Positions 22,896 to 31,064 of a stretch of DNA of 32,625 nucleotides are shown here, piece after piece. Position 1 is the first letter of the stretch. Each line of letters opens with the position of its first letter. The notes beneath the pieces are model-generated. The model saw only the letters and a list, made by a program, of their open reading frames with translations. It ran no database searches and was not told where the DNA came from. Source of the DNA: Thermoproteota archaeon (lineage in GTDB: Archaea; Thermoproteota; Thermoprotei_A; Sulfolobales; Ignisphaeraceae); contig JAUQPB010000001.1 of the NCBI GenBank assembly GCA_030550585.1, forward strand, positions 738,525 to 771,149, in the 5' to 3' direction. A program made the position numbers and the translations under genes.

Positions 22896-23525
22896 ATGGC
22901 TGGCAAAAAGAGGGATAAGGGAGAGTCACATTCAACCAGACCAGCTAGACTAGGACCACCAAAATGGGTTAGGTACTCCCAGGACGAGATCGAGGCTATA
23001 GCGGTTGAGTTGGCTAAGATGGGGTACACCCCATCAATGATAGGGATTATCCTAAGGGACCAGTATGGGATTCCGCTAGTCAAGTCTGTTACAGGTATGA
23101 AGCTCACAAAGATTCTTGAGAAACACGGTGTTGCACCGCCTGTACCAGAGGATCTTCTTAGGCTAATGGCCAAGGCGGTCAATCTAAGGAGGCATCTATC
23201 TGAGCAGCCAAAGGATTTTGCAAGCAAGAGGGGGTTGATAGAGACAGAGTCTAAGATAAGAGCGTTGATAAGGTACTATAAGCGTGTAGGCAAGCTACCC
23301 CCAGACTTCGAGTACGACCCGGAGAGGGCAAAGCTCCTGGTTGCACAGTACCTTGGTGCAGCACTACAACAACAGGCTGCCACATCCGAGACGGCGGGCC
23401 AGACACAAGTCGGTACAGCAACAACACAGACAGCGGGGCAGGTGGCAGGATCGGCGGCAGCGACACCACCAGCACAAGAGACCCAGCCTGGGCAGCAGCC
23501 CGGATCTTCTGGGGCGCAGCAGTAA
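22896..23525 (+). CDS. rps15: ribosomal protein uS15 with long low-complexity tail
   Basis: Residues 1 to about 153 are archaeal uS15: [20 protein letters not shown], the [20 protein letters not shown] motif, and the core [20 protein letters not shown] near residues 114-133. The usual protein ends about there. Here a tail of about 55 residues (155-209) follows, made almost only of Gln, Ala, Thr, Gly, Ser and Pro ([19 protein letters not shown]). The tail is read in frame to TAA. A TATA-like TTTATAAG lies about 60 bases upstream. It precedes the Cdc45-like gene, an order also known in Sulfolobus. Confidence 0.92.
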   Translation: MAGKKRDKGESHSTRPARLGPPKWVRYSQDEIEAIAVELAKMGYTPSMIGIILRDQYGIPLVKSVTGMKLTKILEKHGVAPPVPEDLLRLMAKAVNLRRHLSEQPKDFASKRGLIETESKIRALIRYYKRVGKLPPDFEYDPERAKLLVAQYLGAALQQQAATSETAGQTQVGTATTQTAGQVAGSAAATPPAQETQPGQQPGSSGAQQ

Positions 23526-23560
23526 GGCTCTAACAGCTCCTTCACATTTTCGCATTCTAA

Positions 23561-23570
23561 AGTATTTAAC
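23561..23570 (+). promoter_or_regulatory. TATA box for the Cdc45-like/pcc1 operon
   Basis: AGTATTTAAC sits about 27-36 bases upstream of the GTG at 23597, which supports that codon as the start of a leaderless message. Confidence 0.5.
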
Positions 23571-23596
23571 AGTTTTTGTCTTTTTCTACAAAAGCG

Positions 23597-24763
23597 GTGT
23601 GTGCTGTGGCTAGACAGTTCAAGGAGCTTATCGTCATGGTCAAACAGTTTAAGGGGGTCTACATAGTCTATGCCCCTACAATAGACAGTATCCTCTCGGC
23701 CTCTCTTCTCCTAAGGTTCTTTAAAGAGTATGAAGTAGATGTTATGCTGGCTCCATACTATTCAGCTCCCAAGCCCAGTGGCGAGGGGGTCACCATTGGG
23801 GTTGGGGTGATGCAGAGAACGCCGCTGGCCGGAACAAGATATGTTTCCATCGACGATTTTCTAGAGAGGGATGCAAGCGTTGTGCAGTCAACGTCTATAC
23901 ACCTTGTGAGAAACATTAAAAACTATTGGATTGTTCCAAAGGCTGTCGAAGCCCTATCAATGTCGGCCATGCTTTCGATAACCCGCTCCACACTCTACGA
24001 CGAAAATGTTGTGGAGATCCACAAAACTGTTTTGGAGGACGCTGTGTCAAAGGATCTTTGGGAGTATACACAGAGTCTCAGACTCTTCGGCTATCCAAGA
24101 CTAGATGTCGCCCAAGCTCTTACAAGAACTTTGGAGCCCTATATCGTGGGCGTGTCGCTAGACGATAAAGCGGGTTCAGAGATTGTGAGCAGGATTTTAG
24201 CCTCTAAGGAGAAGGACATTGTGAATGGCGTTGCCGAGGAGGTTGGAAAGATAGTCTCTGGATATGGGAGGGGTGCTCCAAGCGTTCTAGGGCCAAAGAT
24301 AATTGTTAAAAACGTTGATGAGGTTGTCGACCTCTATGAGACTGTATATGCAATTTCGTTTTACATTGATCTCAAGGGGGCTGAGCCCCCTCTGTACATA
24401 GCCTTGGAGCCTAAGATAGTGAGCTATGCCAAGGCTGCGATGTATTCAACTCTAAAGCAATTCAAAAACTTTATAGACAACTTGATAAGGGGGCTGGCGA
24501 TAAAAAGGTTTATAGTAAAGGGCATTAGGATAGGGGTTGTAGACATATCGACAGAGCCTAGTACACCACCTCTATACACTCTCTACAGAATCTTGAAGGG
24601 TGTTGGGCTGGCAGAGGATATAACGGTTTTCACAAACGGCAAGGAGTATCTACTGCCCGTACAACTGGTTGAGGCTAGGTGGCCGCTGGAGAAGGAGCTG
24701 AACATAGATAGAAACTATGTTGTGTTGCCAAACATACAAAGCGTTGGTGATGTCATAAAATGA
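23597..24763 (+). CDS. RecJ/Cdc45-like DHH-family protein, likely inactive
   Basis: The 388-residue protein has the fold pattern of the DHH phosphoesterase family, but the catalytic motifs are gone: where an active RecJ has a D-x-D signature, it reads YAPTIDSILSASLLLRFF. Its place just before pcc1 and after rps15 matches the crenarchaeal RecJ-like protein that binds GINS and stands in for Cdc45 in the replicative helicase. That role is an inference from family and context. The start is GTG at 23597 or 23606; an in-frame ATG also lies at about codon 15. pcc1 overlaps its end by four bases. Confidence 0.72.
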   Translation: MCAVARQFKELIVMVKQFKGVYIVYAPTIDSILSASLLLRFFKEYEVDVMLAPYYSAPKPSGEGVTIGVGVMQRTPLAGTRYVSIDDFLERDASVVQSTSIHLVRNIKNYWIVPKAVEALSMSAMLSITRSTLYDENVVEIHKTVLEDAVSKDLWEYTQSLRLFGYPRLDVAQALTRTLEPYIVGVSLDDKAGSEIVSRILASKEKDIVNGVAEEVGKIVSGYGRGAPSVLGPKIIVKNVDEVVDLYETVYAISFYIDLKGAEPPLYIALEPKIVSYAKAAMYSTLKQFKNFIDNLIRGLAIKRFIVKGIRIGVVDISTEPSTPPLYTLYRILKGVGLAEDITVFTNGKEYLLPVQLVEARWPLEKELNIDRNYVVLPNIQSVGDVIK

Positions 24764-25023
24764 TGTTAGAGCTTAGCATAGAGATTGTGATGAACGATGA
24801 AAACACTTGTAGATCTGTTCTAAACGCTGTTGAGCCAGACAACAAAACGGCTCCAAGTTCCATAGCCATAGATGTTACATGCCAGGGCAATGTCATGAGG
24901 GTGGTGGTTAGAGGCTCTAACACAAAGATCCTGACTTTTAGGAATACTGTAGACGATCTTCTAGAGCACATATCGATAGCTATGAAGACTGTCAAGGAGA
25001 TTCAGAGCACAGGCGCCTCCTAG
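24760..25023 (+). CDS. pcc1: KEOPS subunit Pcc1
   Basis: The 87-residue protein fits Pcc1, the small dimerising subunit of KEOPS: SIEIVMNDENTCRSVLNAVE, TAPSSIAIDVTCQGNVMRVV and a last helix DDLLEHISIAMKTVKEIQ. It is the size expected. Its ATG overlaps the stop of the Cdc45-like gene (ATGA). Kae1 and Bud32 are encoded about 2.6 kb upstream, so three KEOPS subunits are in the window; Cgi121 is not seen. Confidence 0.82.
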   Translation: MMLELSIEIVMNDENTCRSVLNAVEPDNKTAPSSIAIDVTCQGNVMRVVVRGSNTKILTFRNTVDDLLEHISIAMKTVKEIQSTGAS

Positions 25024-25049
25024 TATGCACCACGTTCTCTTTGTAGAGG

Positions 25050-25949
25050 CTATGGTATCTCCTCTATGTATCTAAATATTGAGTCGGCTATTATCGTAAC
25101 AATCTTGGAGTTTTTTGGAAGCTCTCTAGAAATCTTTACGGCTCCGACTATGTTTGCGCCTGAGGATATGCCTGCTAATATGCCCTCCTCTTTTGCTAGG
25201 TGGAGAGCCATTTCAAGAGCCTCTCTATAGGAAACCTCTACTATCCTGTCTATAACTGTCTTGTCTAGGAGTGGTGGAACATCTTTGTGTAGTAGCCCCT
25301 CTATCCTGTCCTCCCCAACGCCTCCAGCGAGCTTCGACCCCCTCGGGGTTACAGCCACTATCTTCACATCCCGTTTCCTCTCCTTTAGGAACCTGCCGAC
25401 ACCTGTTATAGTACCCCCTGTCCCAACACCCATGACAAAAGCATCTATATCGCCATTCATCTGCTCCCAAATCTCTCTGGCAGTCGTTTCGTAGTGGGCC
25501 AATGCGTTGTCCGGGTTTGCATACTGGTTTAGAAAAACAGTGTTTTTCTCTCTCGCAATCCTCTCAGCAATTCTTATGTAGTAGCTCTCCGAGGTCGGAT
25601 CCTCATCACCAAACATTATCTCTGCACCTAGAAACTCTAGTATCCTGACCTTCGCCCTGCTAGTGGATCTGGGTATAACTATAACTGGTTTTAGCCCAAG
25701 CCTCCTAGCAACAAACGCCACGGAAATAGCTGTGTTGCCGCTAGACGCCTCGACAATATAATCCCCTGGTTTTAGCCCAAACCTCTTTATGGCTCCTCTC
25801 ACCATGTACAGCGCTATCCTGTCCTTGTGACTGCCAGTAGGGTTGAAGTACTCCAGCTTTGCAAATAGCCTACAGCCGTTTTCCAAACCCACATTCTTAA
25901 TTTCTACAAGTGGGGTGCCCCCAACAAGATTCAGAATGTCTGGCACCAT
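25050..25949 (-). CDS. cysteine synthase-like PLP enzyme
   Basis: The 299-residue protein belongs to the cysteine synthase / cystathionine beta-synthase fold. The PLP lysine is K42 in NPTGSHKDR, the substrate loop is SSGNT (69-73) and the phosphate loop is GTGGTITG (176-183). It most likely makes cysteine from an activated serine and sulfide; whether O-acetylserine or O-phosphoserine is the substrate cannot be told. I chose ATG at 25949 since the family starts with the ILNLVGGTPL motif and a TATA box lies 26 bases upstream; ATG at 25997 is the longer alternative. Confidence 0.9.
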   Translation of the reverse strand: MVPDILNLVGGTPLVEIKNVGLENGCRLFAKLEYFNPTGSHKDRIALYMVRGAIKRFGLKPGDYIVEASSGNTAISVAFVARRLGLKPVIVIPRSTSRAKVRILEFLGAEIMFGDEDPTSESYYIRIAERIAREKNTVFLNQYANPDNALAHYETTAREIWEQMNGDIDAFVMGVGTGGTITGVGRFLKERKRDVKIVAVTPRGSKLAGGVGEDRIEGLLHKDVPPLLDKTVIDRIVEVSYREALEMALHLAKEEGILAGISSGANIVGAVKISRELPKNSKIVTIIADSIFRYIEEIP

Positions 25950-25974
25950 CCGGACACCAGTAAATGCTGGAGAA

Positions 25975-25983
25975 CTTATATTC
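25975..25983. promoter_or_regulatory. shared TATA box for the cysteine synthase and tmk genes
   Basis: CTTATATTC is 26 bases before ATG 25949 on the minus strand and 35 bases before ATG 26018 on the plus strand. It fits both divergent genes and supports the shorter starts chosen for each. Confidence 0.5.
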
Positions 25984-26017
25984 TGTGGCAAAGCCATAAA
26001 AGTTTTTGTGTATAGCC

Positions 26018-26611
26018 ATGCTAATAGTTTTCGAGGGTATTGACGCAGCCGGCAAAACTACTATGAGCAGAATGGTTGTGGAGCATATTCGGGGGAAAGG
26101 GTTTGAGGCATCTCTATTCTCATACCCCAACTACACATCGATATACGGTTCCATTATAAAGCTCTTTCTAGAGTCAAAAATATGGTTGTCTCACCAAGAG
26201 CTGTTCTTCCTATACATATTAGATATGTATAGAGAGAAGCAAGAGGTTGAAAAAGCGCTTGCAAGCGGGCGAATCGTTGTGATGGACAGGTACTACACCT
26301 CCACAATAGCGTATCAATGCTCTCTTGGATTCGACTATGAAATGGCGAAGAAAGTGATAGAGTATCTCGATATGCCAAAGCCAGACACAATAGTATATCT
26401 CGATATAGAGCCTAGAAAAGCTGTAGAGAGAAAGGCTAGACAGAAAAAGCTGGATGTATTTGAAAAAGATGTTGAGTTTCTTGAGAAAGTAAGGAAAATG
26501 TACTGGAGGCTAATAGGAGAGGGGTACCCAACGAAAAACTGGATTGTTGTAGACGCGAGCAAGAGTGTTGACGAGGTCTTCAGCTACATTATTGAGAGGC
26601 TACAGCTATAA
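26018..26611 (+). CDS. tmk: thymidylate kinase
   Basis: This 197-residue kinase phosphorylates dTMP to dTDP. It has the P-loop FEGIDAAGKTT (5-15), the DRYYTSTIAYQ motif around residue 85, and PDTIVYLDIEPRKAVERKAR, the lid and base region. The ATG at 26018 is preferred to the TTG four codons upstream, as the family starts directly with the strand that leads to the P-loop. It ends 22 bases before the convergent 5S rRNA gene. Confidence 0.93.
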   Translation: MLIVFEGIDAAGKTTMSRMVVEHIRGKGFEASLFSYPNYTSIYGSIIKLFLESKIWLSHQELFFLYILDMYREKQEVEKALASGRIVVMDRYYTSTIAYQCSLGFDYEMAKKVIEYLDMPKPDTIVYLDIEPRKAVERKARQKKLDVFEKDVEFLEKVRKMYWRLIGEGYPTKNWIVVDASKSVDEVFSYIIERLQL

Positions 26612-26633
26612 AGTTGATGTGCAAGAATTGGGC

Positions 26634-26766
26634 GGCGACCCGATCCCAGCTTGGGTGGGCTGCGGCCCCTCTCGGAAGCCACAGCCACACCCAACGCGGC
26701 TGGCTTAACTTCCGGGATCTGACGAGTCCGGGTGTTGCCCAGCCGCTATGGCCGGGTCGGGTCGCC
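26634..26766 (-). rRNA. 5S ribosomal RNA
   Basis: The minus strand shows the conserved 5S core: GGGCAACACCCGGACT, then CCCGGAAGTTAAGCC, then GAGAGGGGCCGCAGCCC and AAGCTGGGATCGGGTCGCC at the end. The ends GGCGACCCGA and TCGGGTCGCC pair perfectly over 10 bases and close helix I. The length of about 133 bases fits crenarchaeal 5S. It stands alone, away from 16S and 23S genes, as is usual in crenarchaea. The sequence is much richer in GC than its surroundings, as expected for rRNA of a hyperthermophile. The exact ends may shift by a few bases. Confidence 0.95.
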
Positions 26767-26780
26767 GATTGTTCTATTTG

Positions 26781-27101
26781 CTATTGCTGGGGTTTAAAAG
26801 ATTTTTGTGTCTTTTCCTGTGGGATAGCATATATCTTTGTTATTACTAGTAGCGAGTTGCATTTTGGGCAGTTCCCATCTACCTTCCCTATGAAGTCCCC
26901 CTCTCTGAACTCTCTCTCGATTGTATAGTCGTTTTGCTGGCATGTGGCAACAGTCATTATTTTGTAGCTTATTTTCTCACTTTCCACGAGCTGCTTTCTT
27001 CTTTTTGAGTAGTCGAGTGATGCTACCACTAGGTATATCAGCAGGCCCGCCATTATAATTGCAAGTATTATTGTTAGGGCATCTATTTGCATTGTGATCA
27101 T
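26781..27101 (-). CDS. membrane-anchored zinc-ribbon-like protein, 106 aa
   Basis: The product has one N-terminal membrane helix (about residues 7-28, ALTIILAIIMAGLLIYLVVA), a basic stretch SKRRK and a soluble C-terminal domain with a CPKC pair (about 79-82) and a single cysteine before it (VATCQQND), which may form part of a metal site. The start is ATG at 27101, directly after the stop of the DUF1512 gene, so they are co-transcribed. The longer frame from 27140 would overlap that gene. The family is not recognised. Confidence 0.75.
   Translation of the reverse strand: MITMQIDALTIILAIIMAGLLIYLVVASLDYSKRRKQLVESEKISYKIMTVATCQQNDYTIEREFREGDFIGKVDGNCPKCNSLLVITKIYAIPQEKTQKSFKPQQ
26793..26800 (-). 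promoter_or_regulatory. TATA box of the 5S rRNA gene
   Basis: On the minus strand CTTTTAAA lies 27-34 bases upstream of the 5S 5' end at 26766, the standard archaeal distance. It is within the last codons of the zinc-ribbon membrane protein gene, which ends at 26781. Confidence 0.6.
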
Positions 27102-27102
27102 G

Positions 27103-28209
27103 TTAGTATACACCAACGCTGTTTCCAATACCCACAACAATTACATTGTCCCCCGGCTTCGTCCTGTTCCTTATAATCTCTAAAACCTTTTGATAGGCTT
27201 TTTCAACGCCGTCTGCAATCTCTTTTGTCATCGGGGTTATCGCCTCGTCGTTGCTCATCTTAATTATTACAGCGTCTAGTGGTGCGCCACACTTTACAGC
27301 TGTTCTCTCAATCTCTATCTTCTCCGGCCCCACATCGCCTATCGCTGCTCCAGAGCCCTCTGCAACTAGTCCTGTTGGCTCTCCCTCGAGTTTTAGCGCT
27401 GCATCCACTGTTATGATTCTGGCAACTCTGTTCTCAAGCATCTCAGCAATTTTTGCAACGGCTTTTCCAGGTCTTCCAACTGTTGCTCCGGGTCCCTTCG
27501 CCTTTACCACATAGACTTTTCTGCCGTCTATCTCAACGATTGAGTATACAGTGTCTTCCTCAATATCTATTCTGGGTGCTAGCCCAGCGAGTTTGTAGGC
27601 CACCATGGGCCCTGCGGAATCTCCTATTGGAACACCTTTTATGAATGTGTCGACAGCTCTCACATAGGGCATGAGCTCTTTTAGCAACTGTGGGAGGAGT
27701 AGGTATAGCTGCATTAGAAGAACCCAGTTTTCGTACTTCTTTCCCAGCAGGTAGTAGTGTCTCAAAATCTTGAATACTGTGTAGAGGGCTGAGGCAACTG
27801 CTAGCGAAACCGCTATGTTGTTCAGCATGTGCCTGCCTATATTCGGCATAGAGTTTTGCAGATCCTTTTTGAACTTGTCTTCGTTGGCTGTTATTATGTG
27901 GTCAAGCCTCTTTATAATGTCTGTAGGCTCTATGGAGACAGGCTCTATAGCGAAGTAGTTCTCTAGAGAGTTTCCTATTATAGCATCTGCGTTGCTTACA
28001 CCAAGTTTCGATAGATATGTCTTCACCTTTGAGATGCTCTCTTTGACAAGGCCCTCAACGACTGTCAGCCTTGCTGCAACACCTTTTTCGTATCTCAGAA
28101 ACTGTGTTTTTTGTGGTAGGTCTGTGAAGAAGTATAGCATGAATACAAGCCAGAAGAGTATGGATATTATATTGTTCCAGTCGTTGTTGATCTGCATGTT
28201 TGTTGCCAT
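27103..28209 (-). CDS. DUF1512 protein
   Basis: The 368-residue protein matches DUF1512, an archaeal family of unknown function. It has an N-terminal membrane helix (ISILFWLVFMLYFFTDL, residues about 15-31), a middle region with a second hydrophobic stretch (NIAVSLAVASALYTVF), and a C-terminal soluble domain rich in Gly (KAKGPGATVGRPGKAVAKIA, VAEGSGAAIGDVGPEKIEIE, NVIVVGIGNSVGVY). It is followed without a gap by the zinc-ribbon membrane protein gene. Function cannot be inferred from sequence. Confidence 0.8.
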   Translation of the reverse strand: MATNMQINNDWNNIISILFWLVFMLYFFTDLPQKTQFLRYEKGVAARLTVVEGLVKESISKVKTYLSKLGVSNADAIIGNSLENYFAIEPVSIEPTDIIKRLDHIITANEDKFKKDLQNSMPNIGRHMLNNIAVSLAVASALYTVFKILRHYYLLGKKYENWVLLMQLYLLLPQLLKELMPYVRAVDTFIKGVPIGDSAGPMVAYKLAGLAPRIDIEEDTVYSIVEIDGRKVYVVKAKGPGATVGRPGKAVAKIAEMLENRVARIITVDAALKLEGEPTGLVAEGSGAAIGDVGPEKIEIERTAVKCGAPLDAVIIKMSNDEAITPMTKEIADGVEKAYQKVLEIIRNRTKPGDNVIVVGIGNSVGVY

Positions 28210-28294
28210 GTAAAGCGTTTTACCATCACCCTTCTAGTCGCATCATAGAAAACAGTCTTTTGCAGATATAAAACTTTTTGCTTAGCAATAAGGT

Positions 28295-29224
28295 CTAGGC
28301 GGCTTCTGTAGAGCAGCTTGTTGTCACTATCTTCTCCCCCCTGTCTGTGAACAGTACTGTGTGCTCGAACTGTGCCACCATACCCCTGCCCCTCTCGACT
28401 AGAACCGGATATGCTATAGCTAGACCGCTTTGGACAAAGGCTTTCACAGCCTTTTCGAGGAGCTCGAGGCTAAACCTATTTGTGTACCACCTCAATGCGA
28501 AGGGCAGCGTCTTTCTGTCGTTGTATATCGTGTTGAAGACTGTTTGAAGCTCTTGGCCAAGCTTCGAAAGCTTCTTGGGGTTCGGCCTGAGTGCATATAT
28601 CAGAGTCTTTCTGCTTTCTGTAACATATCCATCTCCACTTGTTGCGAAGGGCTCTATAGCATATGCCCTTCCAGGTTTGAACGACCCGAAAACAAGCCTA
28701 TCCCTGTAGTTTGGTATTACCTCGCCCGCATGTATAGAGAACCTGTCTAGGCTGTGCCCACTCAGATTGTATATTGGCTTGAAGCCATAGCTTTTTATAA
28801 CAGACTCGACTATGTGGCCAACCTCGCTGAACTTTGTCCCTATGTTGGCCGCTTCAACGGCTTTCTCCAAAGCTGTTTTAGCTGCTTCGCAAAGCATGTT
28901 GTATCTGTCGTCGAGTGTTACAGTGATTGCCGTGTCTGCTATGTAGCCATTCACATGAACGCCTATATCTATCTTCACGACAGCCCCCTCAGGAACTGTG
29001 AGAGTGTCTCCAGCCTCCGGCGTGTAGTGGGCTGCCACATCGTTTATAGATATGTTTACTGGAAACGCTGGCTCCCCACCCAACTCAGCAATCCTCTTCT
29101 CGATCTGCTCAGCAATTTCTATCACCTTCGCCCCCGGCCTAACAATCTTTGTGGAGTCTCTAAGGATTTTGCATGCTATTTGACCTGCCTTGACATAGCT
29201 CTCAATCTCCTCCTGCCCCATCAT
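28295..29224 (-). CDS. map: methionine aminopeptidase type II
   Basis: The roughly 309-residue enzyme removes the first methionine from new proteins. The metal site residues are in conserved places: VNISINDVAAHYTP with the first histidine, KIDIGVHVNGYIADTA with two aspartates, LSGHSLDRFSIHAGEVIPN, AIEPFAT and QFEHTVLF. The long insert in the C-terminal half is the type II mark. I chose ATG at 29224; GTG at 29236 is four codons upstream. It is divergent from the UPF0173 hydrolase gene. Confidence 0.94.
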   Translation of the reverse strand: MMGQEEIESYVKAGQIACKILRDSTKIVRPGAKVIEIAEQIEKRIAELGGEPAFPVNISINDVAAHYTPEAGDTLTVPEGAVVKIDIGVHVNGYIADTAITVTLDDRYNMLCEAAKTALEKAVEAANIGTKFSEVGHIVESVIKSYGFKPIYNLSGHSLDRFSIHAGEVIPNYRDRLVFGSFKPGRAYAIEPFATSGDGYVTESRKTLIYALRPNPKKLSKLGQELQTVFNTIYNDRKTLPFALRWYTNRFSLELLEKAVKAFVQSGLAIAYPVLVERGRGMVAQFEHTVLFTDRGEKIVTTSCSTEAA

Positions 29225-29319
29225 AGATCTTTGCACACCTGCGGACTGTCTGTAGCTAGAAACCTTTTTCGCAAACCTTTTTTACTGTTTGAGCGGAAAG
29301 CTTTTGTGAGGTGGTTGGA

Positions 29320-30015
29320 TTGGCTTTGATTAGGTGGCTTGGCCACGCAGCCTTTGTTGTAGAGGTTGGTGGCTACAGGTTTTTGGTCGACCCCTGGATA
29401 ACAAACCCCCTGTCTCCCTATAGAAGCGTCGAGTCCTTTGCTAGAGACTACCAAGAGATAGACTTTATTGTTGTCACTCACGGCCATGGGGATCACGTGG
29501 GAGAGGCTGAGGAGCTTCTAAAGAGGTATAAGAGGGCTAGGATAGTAGCTGTATATGAGCTCGCCGAGGAGATAGCTAGAAAGGCAGGGGCTGTCGACAG
29601 GTCTGTCCCAGCCAATATAGGCGGATATATAAGGCTTGGCCCAGAGATTGGGGCTGTCCTAACACCGGCTTTACACAGCTCCTCAACAGGCTCTCCAACA
29701 GGTGTTGTCATTTTGGGTGAGGGCAAGTCGCTCTACCACGCTGGGGACACAGGGGTCTTCGGGGACATGAGGCTTATCCACGAGCTCTACAAACCCGTTG
29801 TAGCTATGCTCCCAATAGGAGGGCACTTCACTATGGGTGTTGAGGAGGCTGTGAAGGCAGTTGAGCTCCTCAGACCATCTATAGCTATACCAATGCACTA
29901 CAACACATTTGATGTGATATCAGCCGACCCAAACAGGTTTGCGGCCCTAGTTAGGGAGAGGGTACCCGGGGTAGATGTGAGGATCCTGAAGCCCGGTGAG
30001 TCCATAAGGGTATAG
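29320..30015 (+). CDS. UPF0173 metal-dependent hydrolase (MBL fold)
   Basis: This protein of about 231 residues is a metallo-beta-lactamase-fold hydrolase of the UPF0173 type. The zinc motif THGHGDHVGEAEELL is clear, with LYHAGDTGVFGDM and IPMHYNTFD later, the usual third and fourth metal ligands. The N-terminus ALIRWLGHAAFVVEVGGYRF is typical. The TTG at 29320 has GAGGTGG a few bases upstream; GTG at 29311 is an alternative. Its substrate is unknown. The radical SAM gene follows after 13 bases. Confidence 0.88.
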   Translation: MALIRWLGHAAFVVEVGGYRFLVDPWITNPLSPYRSVESFARDYQEIDFIVVTHGHGDHVGEAEELLKRYKRARIVAVYELAEEIARKAGAVDRSVPANIGGYIRLGPEIGAVLTPALHSSSTGSPTGVVILGEGKSLYHAGDTGVFGDMRLIHELYKPVVAMLPIGGHFTMGVEEAVKAVELLRPSIAIPMHYNTFDVISADPNRFAALVRERVPGVDVRILKPGESIRV

Positions 30016-30028
30016 CCAAGGAGTTTAC

Positions 30029-30877
30029 ATGGATACGAAGCTCGGCGCCGGCTACAACCCCATAGAGCTCTCGAAAGCAGTTGAGAAGCTTGTCTCAGTG
30101 GATGTTGGAGGGGCTGTGGCGAGAAAGTACTTTGGGTTTGCGCCAACCAGATTCTACGGAGGCTCTGCAACAGGCTATGCAACAGGCTGCAACCTGCGAT
30201 GTGTATACTGCTGGAGTCTAGCCAGAAACGCTAGGGCTGTCGGGGACTACCACAAACCTGTTGATGTTGCAAGAAAGTTGGTTGGGATGGCCAGTCAAAA
30301 CGGCTATAGATTTGCTAGGCTGAGCGGGGGAGAGCCGACAATAGCTGTTGAGCACCTACTGCAGCTGCTAGACCACCTAAACATGTTTAGAGACATTTGG
30401 AGAGGGGTATTCATACTAGAGACAAACGGGATTCTAATAGGCTATGACAAGAGGTTGGCGGAGACGCTGAGCAGATACAGGTTTGTTGTGGCTAGGGTGT
30501 CTATAAAGGGCTGTAGCGAGGAGGAGTTCCACACGATAACGGGGGCGGAGAAGAGCTTCTTCAACACACAGATACAGGCAGTAAAAAACCTGTTGGACAG
30601 CGGCATAGAGACGAGAGTCGCAATAACAATAAGCTTCTGCAAAAAAGAGACTCTTGCGAAACTCCTCGAGAGGCTGGCGACAATAGATGCAAAGCTTGTG
30701 GACAGCATGGAGATAGAGTATGTAAAGCTCTATCCAGCAGTCCAGAAAAGGCTATGCAAAAAGGGCTTGGCGCCATGGATAGCGATAAAACCCCCAGACA
30801 AGATAGTAGACCAGGAGAAGTTCTATGAGCTCTGCAGAGAAGAGCCTCAGAGAAGCCATAGCGAAGGTAATAGCTAG
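30029..30877 (+). CDS. radical SAM enzyme
   Basis: The 282-residue protein has the radical SAM cluster CNLRCVYCW (cysteines 54, 58 and 61), the SGGEPT motif around residues 98-103 that binds SAM, and ETNGILIGY as a further strand. Length suits an enzyme with a partial barrel and little extra domain. It makes a 5'-deoxyadenosyl radical on an unknown substrate. Its last 53 bases overlap the next gene in another frame. The upstream neighbour is the UPF0173 hydrolase in the same direction, so one operon is likely. Confidence 0.88.
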   Translation: MDTKLGAGYNPIELSKAVEKLVSVDVGGAVARKYFGFAPTRFYGGSATGYATGCNLRCVYCWSLARNARAVGDYHKPVDVARKLVGMASQNGYRFARLSGGEPTIAVEHLLQLLDHLNMFRDIWRGVFILETNGILIGYDKRLAETLSRYRFVVARVSIKGCSEEEFHTITGAEKSFFNTQIQAVKNLLDSGIETRVAITISFCKKETLAKLLERLATIDAKLVDSMEIEYVKLYPAVQKRLCKKGLAPWIAIKPPDKIVDQEKFYELCREEPQRSHSEGNS

Positions 30878-31064
30878 AAACCCAACCGGAATAACATTCG
30901 AAGAGCTTAGAGACCAGCTAGAAACAGAAGAGCAGATATACATAGACGGCATAGAGCTGAGAAAAACTGTAGCCGAAATGATAAGACAGGGCACAATATG
31001 CAAAGAACCATCACCACAAAGAAAAAAGATGCTACTAAAACCATGCAGAAACACCAAACAATAA
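30825..31064 (+). CDS. small helical, possible winged-helix protein
   Basis: The 79-residue product reads SLREAIAKVIARNPTGITFE, then ELRDQLETEEQIYIDGIELR and KTVAEMIRQGTICKEPS, with a lysine-rich tail. Helix, turn, helix and a short basic end suggest a winged-helix fold, but no family is certain. It starts at ATG inside the radical SAM gene, 53 bases before that gene's stop, and ends 418 bases before the CRISPR array. The protein-like composition after the overlap supports it as real. Confidence 0.6.
   Translation: MSSAEKSLREAIAKVIARNPTGITFEELRDQLETEEQIYIDGIELRKTVAEMIRQGTICKEPSPQRKKMLLKPCRNTKQ

Noticed and set aside
26614-26928. Open frame over the 5S region on the plus strand
   Set aside because: It lies antisense to the 5S rRNA gene and has no family features.
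28430-29329. Plus-strand frames of 106 and 191 codons
   Set aside because: They are antisense shadows of the methionine aminopeptidase gene.
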